From positions 46,008 through 110,007 of the forward strand of contig CAWBUQ010000014.1 in the NCBI GenBank assembly GCA_963791995.1: a DNA stretch of 64,000 bases, read 5' to 3'. Each line of letters starts with the position of its first letter. Position 1 is the stretch's first letter. A model generated the notes under the pieces. It worked only from the letters and a program-made list of their open reading frames with translations. It was not told where the DNA came from and did not search any database. This DNA is from Bog-473 sp963791995 (GTDB lineage Bacteria > Actinomycetota > Acidimicrobiia > Acidimicrobiales > RAAP-2). The position numbers were made by a program, and so were the translations under genes. Positions 8,662 through 17,307 of this stretch are shown in pieces.

Positions 8662-10657
8662 TGGCACCCGACGTCGTGATGGCGCGCGCCTTGAGATCCT
8701 CGGCTTCTGCTTCTCGGGCGAAGAACAATCTCTCGAACCGCATGGTCGACTTGCGTTTTTGGAACTCGAGCACACCCTCGGGGTGCGAGGCGTAGGTGAG
8801 CGCGCCGAAGGCGAAGAGCACCACGGTAAGGCTCGAGGCTCCGATCCGTGCGGGGAGCACGGTGGTCAGGACCTGTTCGGTCACGAAGAAGCCGATGCCG
8901 GCCTGAATGGCGCCCTCGACGGTGGTCACACTGGTGGTCACGACGAGCACTACCAGCACCAGCGAGATGTCGGCATTCCAGTCGGTCGGGGACACGACCT
9001 GCTGCTCCATGCTGTGGAGCAGGCCTCCCACGCCGGCGATCGCCCCCGACAGTGCGAACACCATGATCCGCTGCCACGAGGGGTTCACTCCCAATCCCGC
9101 CGTGGCCGTCTCGCTGCCCCGCATGGCGGCAAGGTTGCGCCCGACGGTTCCCTTGCGGACGAGCAGGACCAAGAAGACGGCGATGATCAGCACCCCGAGC
9201 GACAACAAGAACATGGCGTGGCCGTTGAAGTTGAAGAACTGGCTCGTGCCGAGCCACTTCGACTGGAGACTGAGGCCCTCGGGACCGCCCGTGATGGAGG
9301 TCTCGTTGAAGAACGTGGCATCGAAGAGCAGCGCTGCGGCCAGCGTCATGAGCGCCAGGCCCAAGCCCTTCAGGCGAAGGGAGAGCAGGGCGAGGATGAC
9401 GGCCACGCCGGCAGCCAGCGCGGCGCCGACCAGTCCGCCGAGCAACAGGTTGAGGCCCAGGTGGTTCGCCAGCTGCGCCGCGGTGAAGGCACCGACGCCG
9501 GCCAGGGTCGCCTGGCAGAGAGACAGCTGCCCCGCCATGCCGGTGATCAGCGTGATGGAGAGCAAGACGATGGAGTAGGTCAGCCCGTTGTTGAACACAG
9601 TGGCCCATGCGGAGTTGATCCAGGTCAACATGGAAATGCAGAAGCCGGCAAAGACGATCCACCACAAGATGCGGATGATCCGGTTCATGCTGGGCGCTCG
9701 CGACTGGGCCGCGATGGGCGGCGGTGGTGGGTCGATGGTGGCCAGCGGATCCCGGTTGGCATCGAGCTCTCGCATCTTCGGCAGGAAGAGCAACGCTCCG
9801 ACGAGGAAGATGAACGGCAGGGAGGGCAGGATCGTGCCGTAGAAGAAGCTCGACGTCGAGATGTAGCCCTGCAAGACCGTCGTGAGCACGCCGATGAAGA
9901 CGGCGACACCTGCCGCAATGGGGAGGGACCGCAGCAGAGCCCAGGCGGCGGCGGCGATTGCCGTCACGGTGAGCGTCACGTAGTCGTCCGAGGAGAATGC
10001 GCCGAAGTTCGGGGCGAACAGCACCCCGGCCAGGCTCGCCATGAAGCTGGATACGATCCACGCCACCGCCACGACGCCGTTTCCGTCCACGCCGTCGAGT
10101 TGGACCAACCGCCGGCTCTCGACCGCCGCCCGCATCTGAAGGCCGAGCGCCGTGTAGCGCAACAGGATGGTCAACAAGATGAGCACGACCACGGTCACCG
10201 AGATGGTGGCCAGATAGATGCCGTTGATCGGCGTGCCCAAGAGGGTGAAGTACACGACGTTGGGGTTGAAGAACGGGAAGATCGTTGCCGTTGCGTCCAG
10301 GTTCTGCGGTCCGAATATGACGGGCAGCAGGCTTGGTATCCCCACCAGCAGCGCAAGGCTGCAGACCATTTTTGCCGTGCTGTTCGAGTTGGCGATGTGA
10401 CGGAACAACAGCCGGTCGAACGCATACCCGACCAGCGGTCCCATCACGACCACCGAGACCAAGAAGGCCTCGAAGCCCGACCAGCCGTGGTATTCGGTCA
10501 GGTACGTGAAGATGAACGCCGACGCGAACGCCTGCGCCCCAAAGGCAAAGTTGAAGACACCGGTGGCCTGGTAGGTCAGGACGAGGCAGACCGCGACGAG
10601 TGCATAGGTGCACCCGTACGGCACGCCAGTGAACGCGAACCCGAGGAACTGCTCCAT
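8654..10657 (-). CDS. Fused LivH-LivM ABC transporter permease
   Basis: A single 667-residue membrane protein containing both permeases of a branched-chain amino-acid-type importer. Residues 1-300 are LivH-like (GVPYGCTYALVAVCLVLTYQ, GVFNFAFGAQAF, then about eight helices). A proline-rich linker (near residues 308-318) leads to a LivM-like half (SIVLLSITLITGMAGQLSLCQ, GVGAFTAAQLANHLGL, RLKGLGLALMTLAAALLF). The frame is intact, so the fusion is real and not produced by an indel. Separate LivH and LivM are the usual arrangement; fusions occur in some actinobacteria. It follows livK by 67 bases and overlaps livG by 8. Confidence 0.93.
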   Translation of the reverse strand: MEQFLGFAFTGVPYGCTYALVAVCLVLTYQATGVFNFAFGAQAFASAFIFTYLTEYHGWSGFEAFLVSVVVMGPLVGYAFDRLLFRHIANSNSTAKMVCSLALLVGIPSLLPVIFGPQNLDATATIFPFFNPNVVYFTLLGTPINGIYLATISVTVVVLILLTILLRYTALGLQMRAAVESRRLVQLDGVDGNGVVAVAWIVSSFMASLAGVLFAPNFGAFSSDDYVTLTVTAIAAAAWALLRSLPIAAGVAVFIGVLTTVLQGYISTSSFFYGTILPSLPFIFLVGALLFLPKMRELDANRDPLATIDPPPPPIAAQSRAPSMNRIIRILWWIVFAGFCISMLTWINSAWATVFNNGLTYSIVLLSITLITGMAGQLSLCQATLAGVGAFTAAQLANHLGLNLLLGGLVGAALAAGVAVILALLSLRLKGLGLALMTLAAALLFDATFFNETSITGGPEGLSLQSKWLGTSQFFNFNGHAMFLLSLGVLIIAVFLVLLVRKGTVGRNLAAMRGSETATAGLGVNPSWQRIMVFALSGAIAGVGGLLHSMEQQVVSPTDWNADISLVLVVLVVTTSVTTVEGAIQAGIGFFVTEQVLTTVLPARIGASSLTVVLFAFGALTYASHPEGVLEFQKRKSTMRFERLFFAREAEAEDLKARAITTSGANG

Positions 10658-10724
10658 TCCCCTACTGCGTCCTCTCTCGCCATGTCCTGCTGCCGCCGTG
10701 TCCCTGACCTCCCCCGCCGCCCGC

Positions 10725-12031
10725 TTAGGCGGGGGCGGGGGTGCCGGCGGGGACCGGGAACACCGGATTGGCCTTCGGGTTGATGGACTGGAAGCAGTTG
10801 AAGACGTTCTGCCCCTTGTTCAGCGCCGGGACGTACTTGGTCCCCTTGGCCACGATGTAGGCGGTGCAGTACGGCGGCTTGTGCCCGCTGTGGCCGCCGA
10901 CGGCCCAGTTGGTCGGCGCCGTGAGACCGCCCGCCGTGAAGTTCGTGATCTTGTTGGTCTGCGCCACCACGTTGGCCCATGTCAGGTTATTACCCGCAGC
11001 CTTCACGCCCTGCACGAAAAGCGCAGCGGACTCCCAACCCTGGATCGCGATCTCGTCGTAGACGTAGTTGGGCTCGTACTTCTTCATCTGCTGGAAGTAC
11101 AACTTGAGGCCCGGGTACTGGGACTGGTTCGCCGTGAAGGGGACGTGGGCCGTCGCGAAGTACACGCCCTGCATCAGGCTCTGATTCTGCTTGAGCGTGG
11201 ACACGTCGTTCCCGCTGAGCCACAGCTGCGTCGCCTTCAACCCGTACTGCTGGATGGCCCGGGCCATGGTGATGTTCCCCTGGACGTCCATGCAGCTGGC
11301 CACGAAGTTGGAACCGGCCTGCTTCATCCGCTGGACGTCGGTTGCGACCGTCGAGCCGGGGTAGTTGATCTTCAGGTCGACGTAGCTGACGTTGTAGCCG
11401 GCGGCCTTCAATCCGTTCTCGGCCGACTGGCAGGCGTCGGCCGAGGCGGCGATGCCGTAGGCCACGATGGCGATCGACGGCTTCGCCTGGGACTTGCGGG
11501 CCACGTACGCGTACTCGGGCACACCGGCCGGGTAGTACTCCACGGAACCGCCGGCGGCGAACAGGTTCGGCTGCGGCGACCAGTTGCCCGTCACGTTGTA
11601 GCCGTAGGTGGGGATGCCCGACTCTGTGAAGAGGTTGGGCGAGAAGAACGCGGTCGCCACACCGGTCACGGCGAACACGTGGTCCTGGTTGATCAGGGTG
11701 TTCGCCAGCTGGTTGAACGTGGTCGGGTTGCCGCCATCGTCCAGCTGGTACTTGTAGTTGATCTTGCGCCCGTTCACACCGCCCTGGGCGTTGATGTAGT
11801 TGAAATAGGCCTTCTCGCCGTAGATGAGCGACGAGAAGTTCGAGGCCAGCGTTCCCGTCTGCGTCGAGATGGTCCCGACCGTGATCGAGTTCGAGGTCAC
11901 ACCCGGTGCAGCTGGTCGACGTAGCGGCGCCGGCCCCGCCTGCAGGCAACCAACGCTGTGGCACCTGTCAGTGCGATTCCGCTGAGCGCCGCAGTCGCCA
12001 AGAGCGCTCTGAATCCATGTCCTACTCGCAT
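10725..12031 (-). CDS. ABC transporter substrate-binding lipoprotein, LivK-like (frameshifted)
   Basis: Periplasmic-binding-protein type 1 component of the importer. The mature body (SITVGTISTQTGTLASNF, EKAYFNYINAQGGVNGRK, FAVTGVATAFFSPNLFTESG to KGQNVFNCFQSINPK) is intact. The signal sequence lies in another frame from ATG complement 12029-12031: MRVGHGFRALLATAALSG, ending in the lipobox LVAC. Two small indels near 11938 and 11912 separate it from the body; corrected, the mature protein begins with a Cys and a Gly/Ala/Ser/Thr linker. An alternative start lies at 12091. Ligand cannot be read from sequence; aromatic, acyl or amino-acid ligands are all known in this family. Confidence 0.88.
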
Positions 12032-12123
12032 TCCGTCCCCAATTCTTCGTTCGCGGAGCATCCCCCCCGGGATGCTGGTCACTGTAGCCAAAGGGCTTCA
12101 CACCCATTGATTCACCCCTTGCG

Positions 12124-12185
12124 CTTAGCACCTCTTTGTACGTGTTCTTCTTCACCCTCTCTCATTTCTTTTCTTTGCACCTCTT
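12124..12185. repeat. Direct repeat in purine/pyrimidine-skewed leader upstream of livK
   Basis: The 197-base gap between livK and the CoA-transferase holds a strongly skewed tract (A/G-rich on the livK-sense strand), unlike the surrounding GC-rich DNA. Within it a 13-base motif CTTAGCACCTCTT (12124-12136) recurs as CTTTGCACCTCTT (12173-12185), 12 of 13 bases identical, start-to-start 49 bases. It could be a pair of operator half-sites, an RNA leader element or chance. No long open frame runs through it. Confidence 0.4.
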
Positions 12186-12228
12186 CGATGCGATGCTCGC
12201 CAATGGCTCCACTCACGAAATGGACCGA

Positions 12229-13929
12229 TCACGCCAAGAACAGCCTCTCTCGGTCGAACTCCCTCAGGGCCCTCACCTCGTCGGGCCGCACCGGCGCCAG
12301 CTCCTCGACCGCTCGGGCCACATCGGGCTGGTACCCGCATGACGCGGTGAACGCGCGCACCCGGTCGTCGAGCGTCCCGTCCCCGGCGGGCACCGCCGCC
12401 AGACGGAGCACGCCGTCGGAGCGCCGGAGAATGCCCTTGTCGGTGACGACGCTCACCACATGCCTCCCAGGTGAGGTCACGTACGCCACCGTCTCGGGGA
12501 GTCGCTCGGGCCGAGCCAGTGTGACGATCACGCAGGCGGTGGCCCTGCTGGCGACGTCGTTGGCACCACCGGAACCGACCAGGAACCTCCCTCCGGCCAG
12601 CTCCGTCGAATTCAGGTTTCCCTCACGGTCGACCTCGGCCGCACCGAGGCAGCCCACCGTCTTGGTGCCGGGACCACCGATGACCATCCCGAGCACCGCC
12701 GACGCATCAGACAGGTACGGCGTCGCCGGGAAGACCCGCTGGTTGAAGATGTAGGGGTCCGCAGGAGTGGGCTCATAGCCCCACAGACCGAGCTCTGCCG
12801 TGAGCATGACGCGGCGCCCCGCCGCCCGCGCCCGGCCGACGGCCACCCATGCCGCCAGGTTGGCCACGCCGGCCCCTGCCAGCACGGCGTCGGCGCCGAC
12901 CGCGTCGACGACCCGCTCGACCTCTCGTGCCCCGAGCGAGGCGGCCTGCTCCCACTTGGTCATGCTGGGGTCCTCGACGACGGGATGGGCGTCGGCGTCC
13001 GCCTTCCACGACATGGGGTCCGAGCGCCCCTCGAGCCAATGGAGTCGCTCGCTCCCGATCCGGGCCAGGTAGTCCTCGTGCGTCTTCGGCCCGAGCACCC
13101 AGTCCCGCACGTACACGTCGAGCTCGCCCTTGGACGCGGCCTCCGCCGCCGCGCTCCAGTGCGCGATGTCCTCGCCGTAGCTGCGCACTGGCAGTCCGGG
13201 CGTGTAGCACCCACCGGGATGGGCACCGTAGGGCGCCTCCACCACCGAGAGCACACGGTGACCCGGGACGCGGACGCGGTGACCCAAACCCTCGAGGTCG
13301 TCCACGATGCGCTCGACGGTGGCCACGACGCCACGTCGGGCCGCCCAGGCGCCCCAGACGCCGTCGAGCAGGGGCTCGGAGAAGACGAGGTTGCCAGCGG
13401 GGTCGGCTGCAGCCGCGTGCACCAACGCGACGTCGGGCACCAGGGCCTCGAGCAGGCCCAGGGGACCGAACGGTGAATCCACGACGGTGAAGGCGTCGTT
13501 GCCGGCCATGGACGACCCGACCAACGACCCGGTGACCGCGGCCGGCAGTCCACGCGCCGCAGCCTCGAGCCGCTGGGAGAGCGTGAGGATGGACCAGTGC
13601 TCGACCTCGACCGCGCCTGACTCGTAGGCCTGCCGGAACACCGGGTTCGGTGTGTAGGTCGGGAAGCTGTTGCCCGAGTAGGCGGTGACCACCTTGCGGA
13701 TCAGCCCACCCGCGAAGAAGGGGGCACTGAGCGCGCCCAGGCTGGTCATGACGAGGGTGAAGCCCGGGTCGCTCCCCCAGAATTGGCGGGCCAACTCGCG
13801 TGCGGCGGCCGTCCAACGGCTATGACCCATCATCACCAGGACCGTGTCGCCCGGCGCGACGGACCGGGCTACGGCGTCCTCCAGGGACGTCACCACCGGG
13901 CTGCCCGGCTGAGGGGTTGTCGACGTCAC
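12229..13929 (-). CDS. CoA-transferase, fused alpha and beta subunits (family I)
   Basis: A 566-residue protein with both halves of a family I CoA-transferase in one chain. The N-terminal alpha-like half has APGDTVLVMMGHSRWTA, SLGALSAPFFAGGLIRKVV and a Gly-rich SLVGSSMAGND region. The beta-like half contains LTAELGLWGYEP, whose Glu is the likely acyl-carrying residue, and FLVGSGGANDVASRA. The frame is intact from a GTG at complement 13927-13929; upstream in-frame sequence crosses the TetR operator and is not coding. It probably activates a free carboxylate to its CoA ester. It is first in line with the livK-HM-G-F-thiolase genes and diverges from a TetR gene across a perfect palindrome. Substrate unknown. 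Confidence 0.88.
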   Translation of the reverse strand: MTSTTPQPGSPVVTSLEDAVARSVAPGDTVLVMMGHSRWTAAARELARQFWGSDPGFTLVMTSLGALSAPFFAGGLIRKVVTAYSGNSFPTYTPNPVFRQAYESGAVEVEHWSILTLSQRLEAAARGLPAAVTGSLVGSSMAGNDAFTVVDSPFGPLGLLEALVPDVALVHAAAADPAGNLVFSEPLLDGVWGAWAARRGVVATVERIVDDLEGLGHRVRVPGHRVLSVVEAPYGAHPGGCYTPGLPVRSYGEDIAHWSAAAEAASKGELDVYVRDWVLGPKTHEDYLARIGSERLHWLEGRSDPMSWKADADAHPVVEDPSMTKWEQAASLGAREVERVVDAVGADAVLAGAGVANLAAWVAVGRARAAGRRVMLTAELGLWGYEPTPADPYIFNQRVFPATPYLSDASAVLGMVIGGPGTKTVGCLGAAEVDREGNLNSTELAGGRFLVGSGGANDVASRATACVIVTLARPERLPETVAYVTSPGRHVVSVVTDKGILRRSDGVLRLAAVPAGDGTLDDRVRAFTASCGYQPDVARAVEELAPVRPDEVRALREFDRERLFLA

Positions 13930-13997
13930 CGTGCCTGCGGCACGCGAACGACCCGCACGCGAAATCCCTGGTGAAATGTCATTTTTGGGCCCACCCA

Positions 13998-14019
13998 AAC
14001 CTGACCATCGTGTCAGGTT
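13998..14019. promoter_or_regulatory. Perfect palindromic operator, site A
   Basis: AACCTGAC (13998-14005), six-base spacer CATCGT, GTCAGGTT (14012-14019): a perfect 8-base inverted repeat. It lies in the 129-base gap between the divergent CoA-transferase (start 13929) and TetR regulator (start 14059). Position and symmetry are typical of a TetR operator with autoregulation. The same palindrome is perfect at 28994-29015 and recognisable at 17262, 35047 and 53579. Binding by the neighbouring regulator is inferred. Confidence 0.8.
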
Positions 14020-14058
14020 AGCCATTTCGGCCACACCCGGCACTACCATCCACCAGGC

Positions 14059-14862
14059 ATGGGACCGCCGAGCGTCCGTCGTGACCCGGCGTCCGCCTCC
14101 AAGAAGGCTGCGTCGGCCGTGCCGGCCAAGCGGACGACCACGACAAAGGCCTCGGCACGCGCCTCCACCCTGTCGGCGAACGGGCCTCGCAAGCCGTCCT
14201 CGTCTGCAGCAACGGGCAACAGCGGTGCTCCCCTCGACGCGGACCACGTCGGCGAGCCGGCCAGCAAGCGAGTCCTTCGGAGTCAGGGCCGGCGCACGAT
14301 GCGCAAGCTCCTCGACGCGGCGATGATCGCCTTCGACAAGCGCGGCTACCACGCCACCCGGGTCAACGACGTGGTGGAGATCGCCAAGACGTCGCACGGG
14401 ACCTTCTACTTGTACTTCTCGAACAAGGAGGACCTGCTGCGTGCGCTGGTCGCGGAGGCGGCGGCCGATTCGAAGAAGGTCTACGAATCCTTCAGCACGC
14501 TGCCCGCGCCCGGTGGCACGCCGCAGTGGGAAGACGTGCGCGGGTGGGTACAGGCCTACTCGGACCTCTGGAAGCGTTACGCGCCCCTCTTCCGCGTCTG
14601 GGCCGAACTGGCCACTGTCGACCGGGATCTCGGCCGCACCATCCGGCACACGTTCTCGAGGATCTCCTACGCCCTGACCGTGCGGATCGGCCCAGACTCC
14701 TCGGGCCATGACATCGACCCCGGCGCGGCGGGACTCGCCGCACTGGCCATGCTCGACCGCTTCCACTACCTGCGGGAGTTCGCGGGTCAGCCCGTCGACG
14801 ACATCGCCCTCGACACACTCACCACCATGCTGTACCGGGCGTTGTTCGACCCCAACGCCTGA
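14059..14862 (+). CDS. TetR/AcrR family transcriptional regulator with basic N-terminal tail
   Basis: A 267-residue regulator. Residues 1-75 are a low-complexity Lys/Ala/Ser/Thr/Arg-rich tail without predicted structure. The TetR DNA-binding domain follows (RTMRKLLDAAMIAFDKRGYH, then the HTH VNDVVEIAKTSHGTFYLYF and SNKEDLLRALV). The C-terminal ligand domain includes WVQAYSDLWKRYAPLFRVW and a terminal helix LDTLTTMLYRALF. TetR proteins are usually repressors released by a small ligand, often an acyl-CoA when next to CoA metabolism genes. It faces operator site A and is the obvious candidate to bind the repeated palindrome. A later start that omits the tail cannot be excluded. Confidence 0.9.
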   Translation: MGPPSVRRDPASASKKAASAVPAKRTTTTKASARASTLSANGPRKPSSSAATGNSGAPLDADHVGEPASKRVLRSQGRRTMRKLLDAAMIAFDKRGYHATRVNDVVEIAKTSHGTFYLYFSNKEDLLRALVAEAAADSKKVYESFSTLPAPGGTPQWEDVRGWVQAYSDLWKRYAPLFRVWAELATVDRDLGRTIRHTFSRISYALTVRIGPDSSGHDIDPGAAGLAALAMLDRFHYLREFAGQPVDDIALDTLTTMLYRALFDPNA

Positions 14863-14931
14863 CTCCGCCGGCGCGCCGACTGCTCATCGCCGACCCGACC
14901 CGAGCCGGCATTCCGGCTGCTCGTCGCTGGG

Positions 14932-15714
14932 TCAGCCGTTCGGGAAGACCCGATCGAAGATGGTGTCGACTCCGGAGCCGTGCAACGTCAGACCACCGTC
15001 CACGACGAGGTTCTGGCCGGTGATGAAGCGGGCCAGGTCCGAACACAAGAAGACGACGACGTCTGCGATGTCCTCTGGCTCACCCACCCGGCCCGCTGGC
15101 GTCCCCTTCACGAACCGCTCCTCCTGGTCGGGCATGTACTCGAACCATGGCGCGGTCATGGTCGTGCGGATCATGCCCGGTGACACCGCGTTCACCCGGA
15201 TGCCAGGCCCGTACTCGAGGGCCGCCGATGCAGTCAGTGCCGCCACGGCTGCCTTGCTCGCCGAATAGGGACCCTCGCCGGCAGCGGGCCGCGTGCCGCT
15301 GATGGAGGCCGTGCTCACGATGGAGCCGCCACCGTTCGCCAGGAGGTGGGGCACCGCAGCGCGGATGCCCGCCCAGACGCCGGTCAGGTTGACCCGCAGG
15401 ACCTTGTCCCACTCGGCGGGGTCGAGCTCGTGGAGCCGGTTGAACGCCGACGTCCCTGCGTTGTTGTAGATGACAGACAGGCCCCCGAGCTCCTGCGCTG
15501 CCGTGTCCACGGTGTTGCGGAACGCCTCGATGTCACCGACATCGACTCCGTGGGCAACGCCGTCGATCTCTGCGGCGACAGCCGTGGCCGACTCCTCGTC
15601 GAGGTCGACGACGGCGACGCGAGCACCCTCCTCGGCCATTCGGCGACAGGTCGCTCTTCCTATGCCGGAGCCACCTCCGGTCACCAACGCCCGGTGACCC
15701 TCAAGCAGACCCAT
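14932..15714 (-). CDS. Short-chain dehydrogenase/reductase
   Basis: An intact 260-residue SDR. NAD(P)-binding TGGGSGIG (residues 12-19), NNAG (84-87), Ser near 137 and the YSASK motif (Tyr150, Lys154) are all present. Asp37 in VVDLDEE at the end of strand 2 favours NAD(H). The C-terminus GQNLVVDGGLTLHG is typical of classical SDRs. It oxidises or reduces a hydroxy/keto group; substrate not evident. Its first 14 bases overlap the end of the upstream thioesterase gene, so the two are co-transcribed. It converges on the TetR gene. Confidence 0.92.
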   Translation of the reverse strand: MGLLEGHRALVTGGGSGIGRATCRRMAEEGARVAVVDLDEESATAVAAEIDGVAHGVDVGDIEAFRNTVDTAAQELGGLSVIYNNAGTSAFNRLHELDPAEWDKVLRVNLTGVWAGIRAAVPHLLANGGGSIVSTASISGTRPAAGEGPYSASKAAVAALTASAALEYGPGIRVNAVSPGMIRTTMTAPWFEYMPDQEERFVKGTPAGRVGEPEDIADVVVFLCSDLARFITGQNLVVDGGLTLHGSGVDTIFDRVFPNG

Positions 15715-16621
15715 CGTCGCCTCCTGTCGTCGAGGTCTTCTTGAGCCACGCCGGCGTCTCGAAGACCATGGGTTCGTCCAGTTCCCTGATGAGGAGCTCC
15801 TGCGCCATGCTCAGGTGCAGCGTGCCGTCCTCGCCGTGCATGGTGGCGCGGATGGTCGCCCGCCCACCTGCATTCACCAGCGCGTGGATGTCGAAGAGAC
15901 TCCAGACGTCCGCCCGCCACGGACGGTGGAACCACACGGCATGGTCCAGGCTGGCATCGGTATGGGTGCCCCAGGTGCCCATGGTCAGTGGACGGAAGGC
16001 GGCACCCGTCATGTCGGAGAAGTAGGCCAGCGCGCAGGCATGGATCGTCGGGTCGTCCGCCAGTGGCTCGCGGGTACGGAACCAGCAACGCCTCGTCGAG
16101 AGGTAGGTCCCGTCGTGACGCTGCTCGGTGGTACCGAGCTCGCGGACGTCGAAGGGGAAGGGGGCCTCGAACCCCTCGGTCATGTCGGGCGCCGGGATGC
16201 CCGGAGCCATCGGCAGCTGGTACTCGTCACCCTCCTCGGGGGCATGGAACGAGCAGGTCAGTCGAAAGACATCCTTTCCTTCGACCGCGCTCGTCACGTG
16301 CCGCAGGCTGAACGACCGACCGTCGCGCACGTTCTCGACCGTGTGGATCGACACCGAGCCCGGGCTGGTCGGGCGCAGGAAGTACCCGTGCAGGGAGTGC
16401 ACCTCGAGCTCGGGCGGAACGGTCTGACATGCGGCATGCAGCGCCTGGGCGACCACCATCCCTCCGAAGGTGCGGCCGCTGACCCACCAGTTCGGACTGG
16501 TGGTCGCGAACCGCGCCCGGCCCTCGTCGTCGGTGCCCTCGCTCGTGGCCGACATCGCCTCTACGAGATCTGCGACTGTCGCCGAGACGAACTCGGCCTC
16601 CTCCGCCTCGTCAAGCTCCAT
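15701..16621 (-). CDS. Acyl-CoA thioesterase II (TesB-like)
   Basis: A 306-residue double-hotdog thioesterase. The first hotdog shows WWVSGRTFGGMVVAQAL and VHSLHGYFLRPTSPGSVSI; the second shows DASLDHAVWFHRPWRADVW and the terminal GTLHLSMAQELLIRE, typical of TesB/ACOT8 proteins. It hydrolyses acyl-CoA to free acid and CoA. The frame is intact. It is followed by the SDR with a 14-base overlap. An SDR/thioesterase pair next to a CoA-transferase and importer suggests handling of overflow acyl-CoA intermediates, which is inference. Confidence 0.9.
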   Translation of the reverse strand: MELDEAEEAEFVSATVADLVEAMSATSEGTDDEGRARFATTSPNWWVSGRTFGGMVVAQALHAACQTVPPELEVHSLHGYFLRPTSPGSVSIHTVENVRDGRSFSLRHVTSAVEGKDVFRLTCSFHAPEEGDEYQLPMAPGIPAPDMTEGFEAPFPFDVRELGTTEQRHDGTYLSTRRCWFRTREPLADDPTIHACALAYFSDMTGAAFRPLTMGTWGTHTDASLDHAVWFHRPWRADVWSLFDIHALVNAGGRATIRATMHGEDGTLHLSMAQELLIRELDEPMVFETPAWLKKTSTTGGDDGSA

Positions 16622-16684
16622 GTGTCCCTTCCCGCAGTCGGGCCTCTGGCCGCCCTGCCCGCCATGCCCGCCATGCCACCACCG

Positions 16685-17206
16685 TCACGTGAGATCGATG
16701 TCGACTGCGAGGCCCTTCCCGGCGAGGTCAGCGCAACGGTTGTCCTCGGCGTAACGGAGACCCTGCACGTTGAACAACCGAACCTCGGGCCCTTCGATCG
16801 GGAACGGGCCCCAGTGCCAGGTGCCCCGACTGAGCACCAGCGATTCGAGCGGTTCGATCCGGAAAGCCCGGATCGTCTGGGACTCGGCTTCGTCAGCCAG
16901 TTCGACCTCCGCCGGCGCCACGGCGATGACCGCGGGCACGTTGAGCGGCATGAGGGACTGGGTGTGGGTGTCGTGGCGAAAAAGCATTTCGCAGCGGTAA
17001 CCCGATGGCGTTTCGGGCACCTCGCTCCTTGCATGACCAATGAGATTGACATGGGCATCAGCCCATTCGAAGGTCATCCGATGGTCACCGTCGCGGGGAT
17101 CGGTATCGGCGACGGGGAGCCAGCCAAACGGCTCCCATCGCTCCTCGGACAGCGGTTCGGGAACCACGATCCTCTGTCTGGCGGACCCGTTCGTCACATC
17201 GCTCAC
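16685..17206 (-). CDS. Ureidoglycolate lyase (AllA)-like cupin-fold protein
   Basis: A 173-residue intact protein resembling ureidoglycolate lyase, which splits ureidoglycolate into glyoxylate and urea. Recognisable segments are the N-terminal FGWLPVADTD region, YRCEMLFRHDTHTQSLMPLN and GTWHWGPFPIE near the C-terminus. No other purine-degradation genes are visible nearby, so its true substrate may differ. It diverges from a cupin / D-2-hydroxyacid dehydrogenase pair, and a near-palindromic operator (site B) lies between. A glyoxylate-type product would be a substrate for that dehydrogenase. Confidence 0.7.
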   Translation of the reverse strand: MSDVTNGSARQRIVVPEPLSEERWEPFGWLPVADTDPRDGDHRMTFEWADAHVNLIGHARSEVPETPSGYRCEMLFRHDTHTQSLMPLNVPAVIAVAPAEVELADEAESQTIRAFRIEPLESLVLSRGTWHWGPFPIEGPEVRLFNVQGLRYAEDNRCADLAGKGLAVDIDLT

Positions 17207-17261
17207 ATTCTCTTCGTCGGACGGCGCTACACGGCGGTGCAGCCTGGGCCTCCCGCGGCCT

Positions 17262-17283
17262 AACCTGACACGGAAGTCAGTCT
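17262..17283. promoter_or_regulatory. Palindromic operator, site B
   Basis: AACCTGAC (17262-17269, exact), spacer ACGGAA, then GTCAGTCT (17276-17283, six of eight matches to GTCAGGTT). It sits in the divergent gap between the AllA-like gene (start 17206) and the cupin gene (start 17308), about 25 bases upstream of the latter. A preceding T gives TAACCT, which could double as a -10 element. Part of the series described at 13998. Confidence 0.6.
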
Positions 17284-17307
17284 AGGAAAACTTGGGAGGC
17301 CAGCAGG

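Noticed and set aside
8402..10783. A 793-codon open frame antisense to the LivH-LivM gene
   Set aside because: Its composition is the reversed shadow of the permease (Glu/Gln/Arg/Gly-rich, no domains). The opposite strand encodes an intact, recognisable transporter.
10608..11924. Long plus-strand frame opposite livK
   Set aside because: Mirror of the binding-protein gene, with low-complexity valine/arginine/glycine content and no family features.
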